A DNA stretch of 64,000 nucleotides from Allacma fusca (lineage: Eukaryota > Arthropoda > Collembola > Symphypleona > Sminthuridae): positions 12,624,588-12,688,587 of the forward strand of contig OX359247.1 in assembly GCA_947179485.1 (NCBI GenBank). Direction: 5' to 3'. This document shows, piece by piece, positions 1-9,432 of this stretch; within the stretch, counting starts at the first letter, position 1; every line of letters starts with the position of its first letter. Under the pieces are notes generated by a model. That model was not told the DNA's origin. It worked only from the letters and a program-made list of their open reading frames with translations, and ran no database searches. Position numbers and translations under genes: made by a program.

Positions 1-1742
1 AGATGGTCCATGAGGGGAGTTCGAGCTTTTGTCTCTAGATGGTTCTCTCTTCGTGTAAATGCAACTTGTGTTACAATTGTGAGAGCCTGTGGTTGCATCC
101 TTGTTTTAAGTACTGTAATAAAACGAAACATAAGTAGGTAATTAATTCTCTTTTCTAGACATAATTTTATTCTCTAGGAGTATGTACTTGAGTCGCTTCT
201 CTGTACATGCAAGGGCAACAGGGCATGGTCATGAAGAAAGGTGACCTTTTCGGAAATCTTCAGTTATAAAATCACACGTTACCCCATCCCCAATTTCACA
301 GCACCGATATAGCTGTATAACTTCTTTCTTCGTCCATAATCACAAGAAATTAATATATCTCATCCTACGTCTCCTATCCTACATATCCAACGAATCAGTC
401 CAGTTAAACAGGCCCTGAACTCTGTACTGACGGAGAAGTTTTCCGGTATTCCTGACTAAATTTATAAAACAACTAGTAACTCGAAAGGAGCTTCTGTGTT
501 TGTGGATTTGAACAAATCCGCATTAAAATTCTGTACAAAAACTGCCTTCTGTAATTTTCTAGCATGAATCCTGGTGAAAACTGGGGCGCAAAGGTTATTG
601 ACAATTACCCTGTAAAAGTACTTGTATACTCTGTGCATGACCGCTACATCAACGTTGTTAAATTTAACACCTGTAAACAGACAATATATCTGTATTCGGT
701 GGATTATTTTTTGGTTGTTAAAAAGCAGACCAATCATATAAGCCATCCTTTACCATTCAAATACGTCATGGCATAATAGCTTTCACTACGCATTGCCACT
801 GTCTACACTGGTAGATTCAGCTTCATGTAAACTAATTCCTGAGTAACTTGCTGTTAAATTTGTTGATATGAAGAGTCGTCTCAACTGGTTGTAAAAAGTT
901 GTTTTTAAGAAGCAATAAGGAAATGTTAAAAACGGTTCTTGTACTTTTTTTCAAAAATCTGTTTATCATTGCTCTTTAAAACAGGGGAAAAAAATTCTCT
1001 AAGAATTTTAATTTCTTGAAAAAGTCAAATTACAAAAAATTCATTGTAATTCGTAATGCTTAAAATTATGGGAGGTGCGTATGAAAGACAACGACTTATC
1101 ACTTCCACTACTCCTCTCCTGGTTACTTTGTAGATTGTCTTGCATTTTATATCAGCTTGGTTTGATGTTTGCTTAATTCGTTAAACTGTTTGATTTACCT
1201 TTCGTATGTTCAATATTTCGATCATCACTTGCAATAATGAAAAATGAAACATGCAACCAGATCAGAATATCAGAAATCAGGACCATTTTGTGTTGTAATA
1301 CAACTTGTAATTTGTAATATTGTAATACTCTGTATTACATCAGTGTACACTACAACGAATTCATGACATCTCACAATTATTATGCATGGGGATAAAAATG
1401 AGTTAACATTTCAAAAAATAAAAATGTATACGGAACACGGAAGTATGGAAATCTGTTATTTCATGATAAAGTTTATAGTATAAACACTACGAATGAAGAA
1501 TGAACTGAAGCTCAAGACAGTGAATTGAATTTCGAAATGGATTCCATGTGTTAAGAGTTGCATTTTACAGTGTGTTAAAATTGAAATGAATCATAAATCA
1601 GTGTCGAATAAGCTAGAGAGTAAATCAATGTAGTACTTGGTAAAATACAGAAAATTCTAGTAAACAGGATAGGAACATGTTATGTGTTATGGAGCCCAGT
1701 ATAGAGGAAGAAATACTTTTTGTGAAGTCATTGTCATTATAG
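1..1742. other. No supported gene; AT-rich flank upstream of the HAP2 exons
   Basis: Nothing here could be tied to a known family. An open frame runs from base 1 to about 140 on the + strand and might be the edge of an exon, but it matches nothing I know. Short open frames near 460-780 on both strands overlap each other and have no recognisable motif. If the HAP2 gene is complete in the genome, exons for its N-terminal domains should lie here or further left. I looked for its conserved Cys/Gly signatures and did not see them. Confidence 0.5.
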
Positions 1743-1749
1743 TCCCAAA

Positions 1750-1973
1750 ATGAGTAGTTCCAAATGGACTTTTAATTTTTCCCGTGCTGTATTTCTTGTG
1801 CTGTTAACAAATACAATTCATGATGTGACTGCTGCTGATAAAAAAACTGAAATAGATATAATTAAAATACACGAAAAACAGGAAATTTCGACGTCAAAAT
1901 CTGTTCACTTTGCTACGTCAGGATCAGGACAAGAAAAGGTTCGCAATAAGACGAAAGAACTCAGATCCTTCAA
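1750..1973 (+). CDS. HAP2: HAP2 first visible exon (ambiguous 5' end)
   Basis: The open frame carries an ATG at 1750 and ends at a GTAATT donor at 1974 with two bases of a codon left over, completed by the next exon to Asn. Two readings are possible. The ATG may be a real start: residues about 8-28 are hydrophobic and would resemble a signal peptide, giving a protein with domain III but no domains I-II. Alternatively this is an internal exon entered at the AG at 1741-1742. An in-frame stop at 1723 rules out a longer exon. I favour internal, because known HAP2 proteins carry about 400 residues before domain III, but the sequence does not decide. Confidence 0.5.
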
Positions 1974-4900
1974 GTAATTCATAATATATCTACAAGTACC
2001 ATAATTTGATTTTGAAACCCAATGCTTACACGTTCAAACTAACAAAGTAAGACGTATTGAAATATTTCTTAATATTTTAGTGCCAAAGCACAAGTGTTGA
2101 CTGTTATAATCGATAGTAGCAGAACGGGAGCTAAAATAATTGCGGATGTAAGGAAGGATTTACTCATCAGCATACTCCTTGAGAATTAATGTTGTCGGTT
2201 CACAATAACTGCATGTCAGTTCTGCTTTGTAGGTAATCAATTACGAAAACAACGCTGCTGCATACACCGTTCACCTCACAGACTGCAGTGAGAATGTTCC
2301 AGTGGAGAGATTTGAGTTAGCACCCGCAGTGGATAGGAGACTCCCTCACATTTCTAACTACACCGTTGAAAAAAGCCACGTTTATTTAATTCCACCCAGA
2401 CGTTCTCGCCCATTCATAATTGATTTAGATTACAGGAATTCCAGCAAGAAACTCCGAGGGGAAGCTACCTGCATACGTGAGTGCTTTTTTTTCCCACTGT
2501 AGCTATTTCCTTAAACTTACATACATACATGTGTATGCGATACATATGTGAAGTTGGAATTAACCTCTATGTTGGAGGTTAACTAAAATCTTAAAAGCTG
2601 TTTCGCATTTGAATTCCATTTGCTTAACTTCCCACTTTGAAATATCATCTGTGACATGTAACATTTAAATGCAGCTTTCAAAATTATAAATATCTAAAAG
2701 TGCTGCATTGCACTTGTTTGCTAAATAAGCATAGGCAGAGATTATAAATCTACGCTATAAGAATTATAGCCTATTTATAATGGACAGCTTTAAGTCTCAA
2801 GGATTATGAAATATTTCTAAAGCAAAAAAAACAACTCTCATGCAGCTCGGTCGGAGAATTTATTTTATCATCAGTAGTTATCGTAATGAGTGCTAAAAAT
2901 ATATGACATCAATAGTGAATGCATACAGTATAGACAGTCCAAGGACATAAAATAATATGAGGCCTATGAATACCCCCCCCCCATTTCTTCCTGGAAGATC
3001 TACATATGCAGAGGACACAGGACTAGAATTAAACAGCGTTTGAGGCCCCTCCTTTCCTCCAGTGGTTCCGTGGTGTAGTGGTTATCACGTCTGCTTTACA
3101 CGCAGAAGGTCCCCGGTTCGATCCCGGGCGGAACCATTAATTTTTGCACATTTAAAATTTCTACTTTTCTGTTTGCTCTTCTTGGTCTTAAAGTTGGGAG
3201 TTAATCCTATTCAGAAATTACAGAGCCCTCTCGACCTTGACCCTAATAAAAGCTAACAATCTAATCATTACAGTCAATGTGCTCAATCGCTTCAATACCA
3301 AGTTACACACAAAACTCATCAAATTCTCTCCCGATGACTCTTGTGTCTGCTCCACTAATTGTGAGTGCTCCTGTTTCCGTGAGGATGCTCTCTTAGAATG
3401 TAAACCAATTTCGGATAGTCGGGAAGTTTTGGATTGGAAAAGAAAAAATGAAAAGGAACTCTCGGTGGGTGGAAGGAGTGAAGCTCTTCAATCGGCTTCC
3501 AATTCCAGTGAAAAGCAAATTGATGAGAAGTTCCTGGGGAAAAGAACCAAATGGTGGAATTCATACCTGGACGACGACAAGCATATTGTATACTTGAGTC
3601 TCCTGCTGGCCATCCTCATATCCCTTCTCCTCCTCCTCTTAGGTAAGTCCTTTTTGTTTCCTTTCTCCCCATGACATAGAATTTCCAATTGCATTTCATC
3701 TCTCTCTCTCTCTCTCTCTCTCCCAACGTCCTCCGTCATCTATTTTTCAATACTGGTTTTTGTTCTGCTTAGCCAAGACACACACACTGTGGGACTCCCG
3801 TTTCGGAACCTTTTCACACACACACGTGTGTAGAATTAACATATCCAGTTAATTAATTTCAAATAGACCGACATTCCCCGTAATTTTTTACATTTCCACA
3901 ACTCCGTCAAAAAGGATTTTGAGCCTTGAAGGGGCAGCTTGTGCGGCAGGAAATTCCCCGTAAAAAAAGAAATATTTTTCTTTCTGTAGATACAAAAACT
4001 GTGCTGACGTCCGCTTTGGGAAAAAATTAATTTCTCATTCAAAGCTGATCTCACATGGGAAAATTGAGTGAGTAGTCAGTGATGGGAGGAATGGAAAAAT
4101 TGTTTGGAAAGAGGAACCATCGCATGTCTGACACCACCACACTCTTTTACAAGTCTATCCAGGCAGATGGCTTTTTATTTTGGGTAACCAGCCACGACAC
4201 AGCTGAGAGCTCTGACTAACCACCCTTGTGTATTTTTGATGAACTTGAAACCCATTTCTTACTTTGCACTGTAATCAGCACATGAGATCACAAAATTTAA
4301 ATTAGACATGCCTCCCGTTTCAATACTACAAGTCTTTCGCGTGTGTGCCCTCCCCGACCATAAGAAATGTGATGGACACCGATATTATCCTTCTCAAGTC
4401 CTTTTACAGTTTCCCCTCCCCAGATCCTCTCATCATTGTTCATTAAAATCCTAGCACGTTTTGGATACCATTTCAGTTCTAATTGTGTGTCTGCCCTGAG
4501 CGAAACAACTTATTTAAAACAATGTTCTGCAGTAGATTACTGGATTATATAGGATCGTCTTTAAAAAAAAAATATCAATGAGCTTATGGTACAGAGGTTG
4601 AAAGGGGCGACTATAACAGTATTATTCCCAATAGCCCCTCAGTATCCATCCGCACATGGAATTTAATAACAGAGACGGGACCAATTTCCCGATATGAAAT
4701 GTAGACAAGTTGAAGCCATGGGCATTTTTTAAACTCTTGGTTATTATTACTGCAAAGGGAAATATTGTAAGAACACTATTTGTACACATTCATTACTTTC
4801 GATCACTCCCAAAGGTTATTGAGGATTTTCAAGTGGATGTGTATATTCTGTAGCTTAACTTCATCCTCCATCTCTCCAGTATCAATACACAAGGGTACAT

Positions 4901-7900
4901 ATGGAGTAAACTCCCTATTAATGTTTCCCAATCTAACTGCCATCACTTTTTGTGTACTTGAACTTATATTGTTTGGAGTTTACCGTAAAACTGCCTTCAA
5001 GTCCTAAGCACGTGAAATGTGTGTAAAACTTGAAAAAAAAAATCTATGCACACAACGTTACGGTTCAACTGTCCTGGTGGGCATCTCTAACACATGTTGG
5101 ATATTTGGAAATCGTGCATATCGCATCTGTTATAGTTATTTATTTTCCTGTGTATACTTACAAATACTTACCTGTGTGCCTATAGTAGATAATATGTGCC
5201 CCATCACTTGTTTGTATTTGTCCGTGTACATTTTCCACCTGATCATTTCCTCGGTCCTGAATACCTCAGAAATAAATATGCGAATACATACCTCCACATC
5301 CTGAACTTCATTCATTCTTTTGGAGTGTACATACTTACAGTTTGATATCTACTACTAGCGAGGTGTTTGTACCGCGTCACGTCATCTGTACACAGATACA
5401 TTACAGTGTGATTTACACAGGACCGTAACAGACTCAAAAGAAGTGAACAAATCCCTAAATAAAATCAGCAGGATGCTCCCACTAAATGCTCTGTGTACAT
5501 TTGCAGTTCTTCTGTGGTAATAATAGTAAATCCCGAAATTGGTTTCACTATAGATACTGATGACTGCATTGCATGATACACTATTGTTATTTTTACCTCC
5601 ACCGGCTGTCAGCTTCTTAGGAGCTTATACATACATAGCTCCCACTATGCAGTACATTAGTAGTAGCAGGTTGAAAAATGACTGGGGATTGTGACAATGA
5701 CAATGAATTCTATATTGATTGGAATTGAAAAGGTGCCTTGAAAGGACTTCTGGGCTGCTGTTGCTTCCCCATTGGTCGCCTTGGTCTGAAGCACTTCTAT
5801 GACAAACCAAGGCTCCTCGACCATTACTACGAAGATAACTATGAGAAGTACCAAGTCATTCATGACTCGGAAGGATACCCAGTGGATCCTTTTACAAGAG
5901 CAAGGAGCGTGAAACGTCTCAACCCGTGAGTGTAACAATAATTTCAATTACGTATGATTAAGCTAGTTAAAAGATACAGACGATTTTAGAGCGGCATCCC
6001 ATCTAATTGAACGACTTGGAGAATGAGTACGTTGGTGTTGGAAAGTCCCGGAGTAGATTTCTGGGTGTCCTGTTTCTACATATGTATAATAATTTTAACG
6101 TCAGGGAGGATTTAATTTTCAATTTATTTTAAAAAAGACAATAGGCTACTTTTAGGATGAAAATAGCGAGAGAACTAGAATTATTATTATTACTACATGA
6201 GAAAATCAAGATAATCTTCTTGGAGAAGTGTCTCTTTTACTGGGGAGAAAGTGAGAATTCTTTTAAATTGGAAGATTCTACATTATCTGACCAGAAAAAA
6301 AGGGTACAAACGGTTGTCTGCATAATCTTCCAATGATGAGAAACTTGGTTGAGGGGAGTAGAGCGTTTACACTTATTCCGTATATATAGAACCTAAGGTT
6401 CTCATGTATAATGCAGGGGAAAGAGCTACTATCATTTTATGATTATGACAGGAATTCTATTTTTTTCCCAACTCCCGTCCCAGAATTTCTACGATTCTTG
6501 CCTCCTTTCCCGTCTTTATATATTCTTCCCAGTACCTTCTTTATATGTTGTTAGGGAGTGTGTGAAATTCTGACTAGATATTTTCTGTGGGGTGTGAGTT
6601 TTGTGCGTGTGTGTGAGCGGGGGAGACCGATAGAATTCATGGATATAAATTTGCAAGGAACGTAGTAATATTCCGACGTTTCCGTGGTGCGTAAACTTTT
6701 ACAGTTTTATTTCCACTTGTTCCGAATATCTATATATATAGATATATCTATACATATAAGTATACACGTCCTTGTTGGAAATTTGAGGCATCGTAGTGTT
6801 AAAATGATTCTGTGGAATGGTTGGGAATAAAATCATACGCTTCCAGAATACCCGAAAGGAAAGTAAAACAAAAATATTGCACCAGACAGTCACTTGTACA
6901 ATGGTGATACATTTATGTATACCCAGCTTCACGCATAAACTTCATACTTTTTACTCATACATACATTGAACGGCATGAATGTATGAGTATGCATGGATTT
7001 TTCCAGAATATGTATTTATTTGGAAAAAGAAAAATCAAATTTGTGTCGGTACTTTTATGCACATTTCAATCCCTGATTTAATAATAGAAACGAAACGGTA
7101 CAGGAATGTTTTCGTGGGATTCGTGAGGGAAATCTGTTGAAGTTGTTCAGATCCTGGGCTACAGTTGCTCTTCAAAGTAATGACTTAATTTGCATCCCTA
7201 ATTTTGACTAACTCGATCAATAACAGCCAGTATAGCGGAACAATTTTTGAGTTGAAATGAAGATTTTTTTCCTGTTTTTATTATTGAAGAAACTGTGACT
7301 AGCTGTGATTTTAAAATTGAGCCAACATTGTCACTCTCTATGTATGTAGATAGATACATATGTATGTATCTACATATATTGAGGACATTATTCCGCAACT
7401 TAGAATTGTTACTTGAAATGAAGACTCCTGTCATCATTTCCCTTACTTAAAAAAGATTTCTCTTATTCAATTTTCTCAATTACACATTGCATATATCTCT
7501 CAGTTTCCCCCGCGTTTGTTTTTATGGAGGAGAAAGTAAATCAGGTTACAAATCAAAATAAATTAGGAAGATGACAGGCAGAATGGTCCGTAATTTTAAA
7601 TCAAATTATCTCCCTGATCTTATTTCATATTTGCATCTCTGTAGGCTGTAGGTATGAGAAATGCTGACAGAACTTAAATTTATCTTGACTTTATGTTGAC
7701 CAGGATAGAGTAAAAAAAAAAATTCATTCCAATTTTTTTTTTCAATTGCATACTTGTTTTGTAGAAGCTAGCTCTGCAATTACTGTAGGTGTTCATTATG
7801 ATTTCAAGGAGAAACCTTGTTTCAGTCTCAGTGACTGGTTTGTCACTCATCAGTCAGTCACAGAGACACCATTATCTCGGGTTTGTATGTGTGTGGGACA

Positions 7901-9413
7901 AGCTGTGCGTTTAGGATGAATAAAAAAAACAATCCAACATAACAAATGATGCTTTTTTGTAGTTTTTTCCCTGCTATGGGAAAGATACAAACATTTGTAT
8001 AAAGTTGAATTTTGTGTGGAAGATTTTGAAATGTTTGACAAAGGTTTTTTTTGTGTGTGTGAGCTCAGCTAATTGTGAAACTATTCGCAGAGTATGCCGT
8101 GTGGGTGTAGACTTTTGTGGTGTCTGATATTTTAGCTCTATAGGATCCTCCTGTGATCCTTTGGCTCATAAAACTGAGGGGTAAAAAGGGACAAAGCTTT
8201 TTAAAAAAACCGTAAACATGGTAAAACACTGTTGTTCCATTGTTTACAAGTTTTCGGCTCCCTTTGTAACTCAGACCGTCAGATTTGCAGATGGGGACAT
8301 ATGTTCCCAAGTCAGACGAGCAAAATAACCACAGAACTTTGCAGAATTGTGTACACTGATGTGTACTGATTATATGGTTTCAAGATAAATTCTATATAGG
8401 ACGGAAGAGTTGAGTTGGAAATTGCAAAAATAAATGTTTCTAAATGGTCCTTCCTTCATACTATTTCCAGGAAGGTGGCCTTTTTGTTGAACATGACATT
8501 TTTCCTGTGCTGCCCCATTTTCTGCTTGTACTGGATCAAAGACTGTTGCTTCAAAGATGCGGAGTATGCTGGCTTTGATGACGACGGGGAAATTTCACAC
8601 AGTCCCAATCCCAATTCTGGCCGTATGAGTAGGAGTGCTTGCGGACCAACAGATTTGAATTCTTCTCGTGTGAGGACTATGAGAACATCTCGTCAGAGTT
8701 CTGGTCGTATGAGTTCTGCCAATACCACTCCTATAATGCAAAAGTCCTTGGCTGAGTCAAGGGTCAGTCAGTCCACTACCAATGAGCAGAACATTAGATT
8801 GGCTGTTGAAGGTTCCCAACTTGCAAAGTCCATTCTGGCATCTGCTGATGAATCGGAATATGTATAATCACAATAGATTTTCCTATTAAAATACAAAAAA
8901 AAAATCTTATCACATTGCAAAAAAATTATGGAGCATGATGAGGCTATAAATGTAGTAAATTAATTCTAGGAATTAACGCCAGTAACTTCCAAAGATCTGC
9001 TATATCCAGATGAATCAGAGGATGATGGTGTGGAGGGGGGAGAAGAGATTTCCAAAGGGAATTCCAACACAAGTCAGCGAACTTTTATTGCAGGTCATGC
9101 TTGCGTCTACCCCGAAGATCATACTCCAATGAGTCTCACTCCATTACAAAATTCTTCTGCTATCCTTAATATGCTAGCCCGGGAGCCGCAAGAGCCAGAC
9201 CGGCCATCAAGGAAACGAGCACAAGAGGAAAACCACCTTTGCTGTGGTTCGAACCAGTACGGCTCTTGGCACCGATCTCCAGCAATTTTCGGTGATGACT
9301 ATGACGGTGAGAGTAGGTTTGATTTGGTTAAAACCACGGAAATGTCTCGAAGAAGGAGCGTCGGACCAGGCGGCTCTTCGGAGGCTTCAAAGGCTGCTTC
9401 CATTTTGAGGTGA
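1750..9413 (+). CDS. HAP2: HAP2/GCS1-like gamete fusion protein, C-terminal half (seven exons)
   Basis: Proposed join: 1750-1973, 2081-2147, 2233-2476, 3274-3642, 5733-5925, 8471-8861, 8970-9413. Every intron has GT-AG ends, every junction phase matches, and the sum is 1,932 nt (643 residues plus stop). HAP2/GCS1 is the single-pass membrane fusogen of male gametes in protists, plants and many invertebrates, and its ectodomain is structurally a class II fusion protein. Visible in order: domain III (about 80-200, with C115 and C177 framing an Ig-like fold), a Cys-rich stem (C202, C204, C208, C210, C212, C221), a TM helix (about 282-301), a juxtamembrane GLLGCCC segment, a second hydrophobic Cys-rich stretch (about 368-392) and a Ser/Arg-rich tail. 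Domains I and II, needed for membrane insertion, are not seen upstream. The gene is therefore 5'-incomplete in the window, or truncated. A polyadenylation signal follows 13 bases after the stop. The family call rests on motif order, not on a search. Confidence 0.72.
2081..2147 (+). CDS. HAP2: HAP2 exon: start of domain III
   Basis: A 67-base exon between a TTTTAG acceptor and a GTAAGG donor. It contributes the first beta-strand of domain III (the AKAQVLTVII region), which matches the 'vl-vi' strand that opens the Ig-like domain in HAP2 proteins. It is entered with one base completing a codon and left at phase 0. The same frame stays open into the intron for several codons, so the donor was chosen because it joins in phase to the strong next exon. 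Confidence 0.6.
2233..2476 (+). CDS. HAP2: HAP2 exon: domain III core
   Basis: Acceptor TTTGTAG, donor GTGAGT. It encodes the most diagnostic part of domain III: an N-x(6)-YTV strand followed by the DCSENVPV motif (C115), like the Y-x-V-x-V-x-x-C-S-x-x-V-x-P-V pattern in this domain of HAP2. The exon ends with ATCI (C177), the expected second cysteine. One base of a codon is left over and is completed to Leu by the next exon. Potential N-glycosylation sites (NYT and NSS) fit an extracellular location. Confidence 0.72.
3064..3136 (+). tRNA. tRNA-Val (anticodon TAC)
   Basis: A perfect cloverleaf of 73 nt. The acceptor stem GGTTCCG pairs fully with CGGAACC, with discriminator A. The anticodon stem TCTGC/GCAGA encloses the loop TTTACAC with anticodon TAC at 3097-3099. 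The T-stem CCCGG/CCGGG holds the loop TTCGATC. The A box lies around 3071-3081 and the B box GGTTCGATCCC at 3115-3125. A T5 run at 3141-3145 is a ready RNA polymerase III terminator. No intron and no encoded CCA, as expected for a nuclear eukaryotic gene. It lies in a HAP2 intron (2477-3273) on the same strand. The conserved boxes and full pairing argue for a working gene. Confidence 0.97.
3141..3145 (+). terminator. RNA polymerase III terminator of tRNA-Val
   Basis: A run of five T on the non-template strand, four bases after the tRNA-Val discriminator base, is the usual Pol III stop signal. Confidence 0.8.
3274..3642 (+). CDS. HAP2: HAP2 exon: Cys-rich stem and transmembrane helix
   Basis: Acceptor ATTACAG, donor GTAAGT. 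After finishing domain III (strand around residues 179-196), it encodes DDSCVCSTNCECSCF. The CxC-x3-CxCxC cluster (C202-C212) is a hallmark of the HAP2 ectodomain just before its stem. A hydrophilic, Lys/Ser-rich stem of about 55 residues follows, then a Trp-Trp pair and a strongly hydrophobic Leu/Ile helix (about 282-301) that is the membrane anchor. One G is left over and joins the next exon to restore Gly302. Confidence 0.75.
3699..3722. repeat. (TC)n microsatellite in HAP2 intron
   Basis: About 12 uninterrupted TC units just downstream of the donor of the transmembrane exon. Confidence 0.95.
5733..5925 (+). CDS. HAP2: HAP2 exon: juxtamembrane cytoplasmic segment
   Basis: Acceptor GAAAAG, donor GTGAGT. 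The joined frame reads straight on from the TM helix into GALKGLLGCCCFPIGRLGL. A conserved Gly/Leu patch with cysteines directly behind the membrane is typical of HAP2 tails, and such cysteines are candidates for palmitoylation (inference). An acidic, Tyr-rich stretch and an Arg-rich end (SVKRLNP) follow. Two bases are left over and complete a Pro codon with the next exon. Confidence 0.7.
8471..8861 (+). CDS. HAP2: HAP2 exon: second hydrophobic segment and Ser/Arg-rich tail
   Basis: Acceptor TTTCCAG. The donor (GTATAA at 8862) is weak in consensus but joins the next exon in phase 0, where the unspliced frame would stop three bases later. It opens with a hydrophobic run (residues about 368-390) containing an N-x(2)-FF-x(3)-P arrangement and paired cysteines, resembling a post-membrane motif of animal HAP2 tails. 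The rest is low-complexity Ser/Arg/Thr sequence with repeated SSGRMS/NSGRMS units, likely a disordered and phosphorylatable cytoplasmic tail. Confidence 0.68.
8970..9413 (+). CDS. HAP2: HAP2 terminal exon
   Basis: Acceptor AATTCTAG. Entered in phase 0, it runs 147 codons to a TGA at 9411-9413. It begins with an acidic stretch (ESEDDGVEGGEE) and continues as hydrophilic, Ser/Arg/Pro-rich sequence with no recognised domain. It is assigned to HAP2 by phase and by the polyadenylation signal after it. A tail this long (about 340 residues behind the membrane) is larger than in most HAP2 proteins I know. Confidence 0.6.
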   Translation, partial: ELTPVTSKDLLYPDESEDDGVEGGEEISKGNSNTSQRTFIAGHACVYPEDHTPMSLTPLQNSSAILNMLAREPQEPDRPSRKRAQEENHLCCGSNQYGSWHRSPAIFGDDYDGESRFDLVKTTEMSRRRSVGPGGSSEASKAASILR

Positions 9414-9426
9414 TTTTCCACAGAGC

Positions 9427-9432
9427 AATAAA
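9427..9432 (+). promoter_or_regulatory. Polyadenylation signal AATAAA for HAP2
   Basis: Canonical AATAAA beginning 14 bases after the last base of the HAP2 stop codon, implying a very short 3'UTR. Confidence 0.7.

Noticed and set aside
9247..9258. GGTTCGAACC resembling a tRNA T-loop/B box
   Set aside because: It is a short palindrome inside the HAP2 terminal exon with no acceptor, D or anticodon stems around it.
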